Below are positions 4,356 through 5,439 of a DNA stretch of 5,439 nucleotides, piece by piece. The stretch is from Planctomycetota bacterium (GTDB lineage Bacteria; Planctomycetota; MHYJ01; JACPRB01), in NCBI GenBank assembly GCA_016200125.1, contig JACQFK010000598.1:1-5439 (forward strand), read 5' to 3'. Made by a program: the position numbers and the translations under genes. The notes below the pieces were generated by a model. The model was not told the DNA's origin. It saw only the letters and a program-made list of their open reading frames with translations, and did no database searches. Positions within the stretch are counted from its first letter, which is position 1; each line of letters begins with the position of its first letter.

Positions 4356-5439
4356 ATGGGCGACAAGAAGATCCGCGTGGCCATCGTCGGGCTCGGCTTC
4401 GGCGCCGAGTTCATCCCCATCTACCAGGGCCATCCGAACGCCGAGATGTACGCGATCTGCCAGCGGAACGAGCAGAAGCTCACCCAGATCGGCGACGCGT
4501 TCAAGATCAACGTCCGCTATACGGACTACGCGAAGCTGCTCAAGGACAAGAACGTCGACCTCGTCCACATCAACTCGCCCATCCCCGACCACGCGTGGAT
4601 GTCCATCGACGCCCTCAAGGCCGGCAAGCACGTGATGTGCACCGTCCCGATGGCCACCAGCGTCGCCGACTGCAAGAAGATCGTCGACCTCGTCAAGAAG
4701 ACCGGCCTGACCTACATGATGGCCGAGACCGTCGTCTACGCCCGCGAGTTCCTCTTCGTGAAGGAGCTCTACGACAAGGGCGAGCTCGGCAAGATCCAGC
4801 ACCTGCAGGCCAGCCACCAGCAGGACATGGACGGCTGGCCCGGCTACTGGCCCGGCCTGCCGCCGATGTACTACGCGACGCACTGCGTGGGCCCCTGCCT
4901 GGGCCTCATGCGCTCGGAGGCGGAGTACGTCTCCTGCTTCGGCTCGGGCACGATCCGCAAGGAGTACTTCAAGTACTACAAGTCCCCCTTCGCGGTCGAG
5001 ACCTGCCACATCAAGTACCGCAACTCGGACGTGAGCGCCCGCATCTACCGCTCTCTCTTCGACACCGCGCGGCAGTACCGCGAGAGTTTCGACGCCTACG
5101 GCTCGAAGAAGACCTTCGAGTGGCAGCTGGTCGAGGGCGAGGACCCCGTGCTGCACACGGCGAAGAAGCCCGAGCCCCAGATCCCCGAAAAGGTGAAGGT
5201 GCCCGACTACGCCCACCTGCTGCCCGAGGGGATCCGCAAGTTCACCACGAAGGGCGTCTACGACCTCGCGGAGAACACCCATCTCTCCTTCGCGCAGGGC
5301 GGCGGCCACGGCGGCTCGCACCCGCACCTCGCGCACCAGATGCTGAACGCGCTCGTCACGGGAACCGAGCCCTACCCGAACGCGGTCGAGTCCGCGAACA
5401 TCACCTGCGTTTCCGAGACCGATGCCCCAGCACTATCGA
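4356..5439 (+). CDS. Gfo/Idh/MocA-family oxidoreductase, C-terminus outside window
   Basis: NAD(P)-dependent oxidoreductase, probably acting on a sugar, inositol-like or sugar-acid hydroxyl group in the cytoplasm; exact substrate unknown. The 361 visible codons cover nearly all of a protein of roughly 380 residues. The N-terminal Rossmann fold is shown by VAIVGLGFGAEF (8-19), with the glycine motif at 12-16. HINSPIPDHAWMSIDALKAGKHV (71-93) corresponds to the conserved strand and helix before the usual Glu-Lys-Pro motif, but here the motif reads TVP (96-98), so the canonical Lys is absent. AETVVYAREF (113-122) and YYATHCVGP (172-180, with H176 at the expected catalytic His position) follow. 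HGGSHPHLAHQML and the PNAVESANITC segment mark the C-terminal part. After Cys351 the sequence ceases to look like the family (last ~31 bases), so the end may be artefactual. The gene is divergent from the XylR-like regulator and likely controlled by it. Confidence 0.9.
   Translation, partial: MGDKKIRVAIVGLGFGAEFIPIYQGHPNAEMYAICQRNEQKLTQIGDAFKINVRYTDYAKLLKDKNVDLVHINSPIPDHAWMSIDALKAGKHVMCTVPMATSVADCKKIVDLVKKTGLTYMMAETVVYAREFLFVKELYDKGELGKIQHLQASHQQDMDGWPGYWPGLPPMYYATHCVGPCLGLMRSEAEYVSCFGSGTIRKEYFKYYKSPFAVETCHIKYRNSDVSARIYRSLFDTARQYRESFDAYGSKKTFEWQLVEGEDPVLHTAKKPEPQIPEKVKVPDYAHLLPEGIRKFTTKGVYDLAENTHLSFAQGGGHGGSHPHLAHQMLNALVTGTEPYPNAVESANITCVSETDAPALS

Noticed and set aside
4299..5336. Minus-strand open frame of 345 codons opposite the dehydrogenase
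   Set aside because: It is Val/Leu/Asp/His-rich, typical of the antisense of a GC-rich gene; the plus strand encodes a clear Gfo/Idh protein with a strong ribosome-binding site.
1..5439. CRISPR array, tRNA/rRNA genes, insertion sequence or phage-related genes
   Set aside because: No spaced repeats, no tRNA-like cloverleaf, no transposase or integrase motifs and no terminal inverted repeats were seen; the window is almost fully accounted for by five metabolic or regulatory genes.

Overview
High-GC bacterial DNA (about two-thirds G+C by eye, strong preference for G/C in third codon positions) holding what looks like a small catabolic locus for a sugar or sugar-derived acid. Nothing in the window fixes the taxon. 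The combination of an XylR-type AraC regulator, a ketose-3-epimerase-like TIM barrel, an atypical Gfo/Idh/MocA oxidoreductase and this type of MFS permease is common in the Planctomycetes-Verrucomicrobia-Lentisphaerae group, so that is the leading guess, held loosely.

Layout. Four genes lie on the minus strand, read from right to left: an XylR-like regulator (4208-3063), a D-tagatose/D-psicose 3-epimerase-like sugar isomerase (3009-2164), a class III (CaiB/Frc) CoA-transferase (best start a CTG at 2159, end 1032), and an MFS permease (start 860, running off the left edge). One gene lies on the plus strand, divergent from the regulator: a Gfo/Idh/MocA-family dehydrogenase (4356 to the right edge, C-terminus missing). 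The two non-coding gaps that matter are 861-1031 (promoter of the permease) and 4209-4355 (divergent regulatory region). The 53-bp gap 3010-3062 carries a heptanucleotide repeat.

How it may work together (inference). The regulator would sense a sugar through its periplasmic-binding-protein-like domain and act on the divergent promoter region. The permease imports a substrate, the Gfo/Idh enzyme oxidises it or its keto form, the TIM-barrel protein isomerises or epimerises a keto-sugar, and the CoA-transferase activates a downstream carboxylic acid. A similar inverted-repeat motif occurs both in front of the permease (945-965) and in the divergent region (4225-4242), which suggests that the permease, although separated from the operon by its own promoter, belongs to the same regulon.

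Oddities worth checking: the CTG start of the CoA-transferase, the loss of the canonical Glu-Lys-Pro motif in the Gfo/Idh protein, the shared operator-like motif, the heptamer repeat, and the last ~31 bases, which neither fit the Gfo/Idh C-terminus nor the codon use of the gene.
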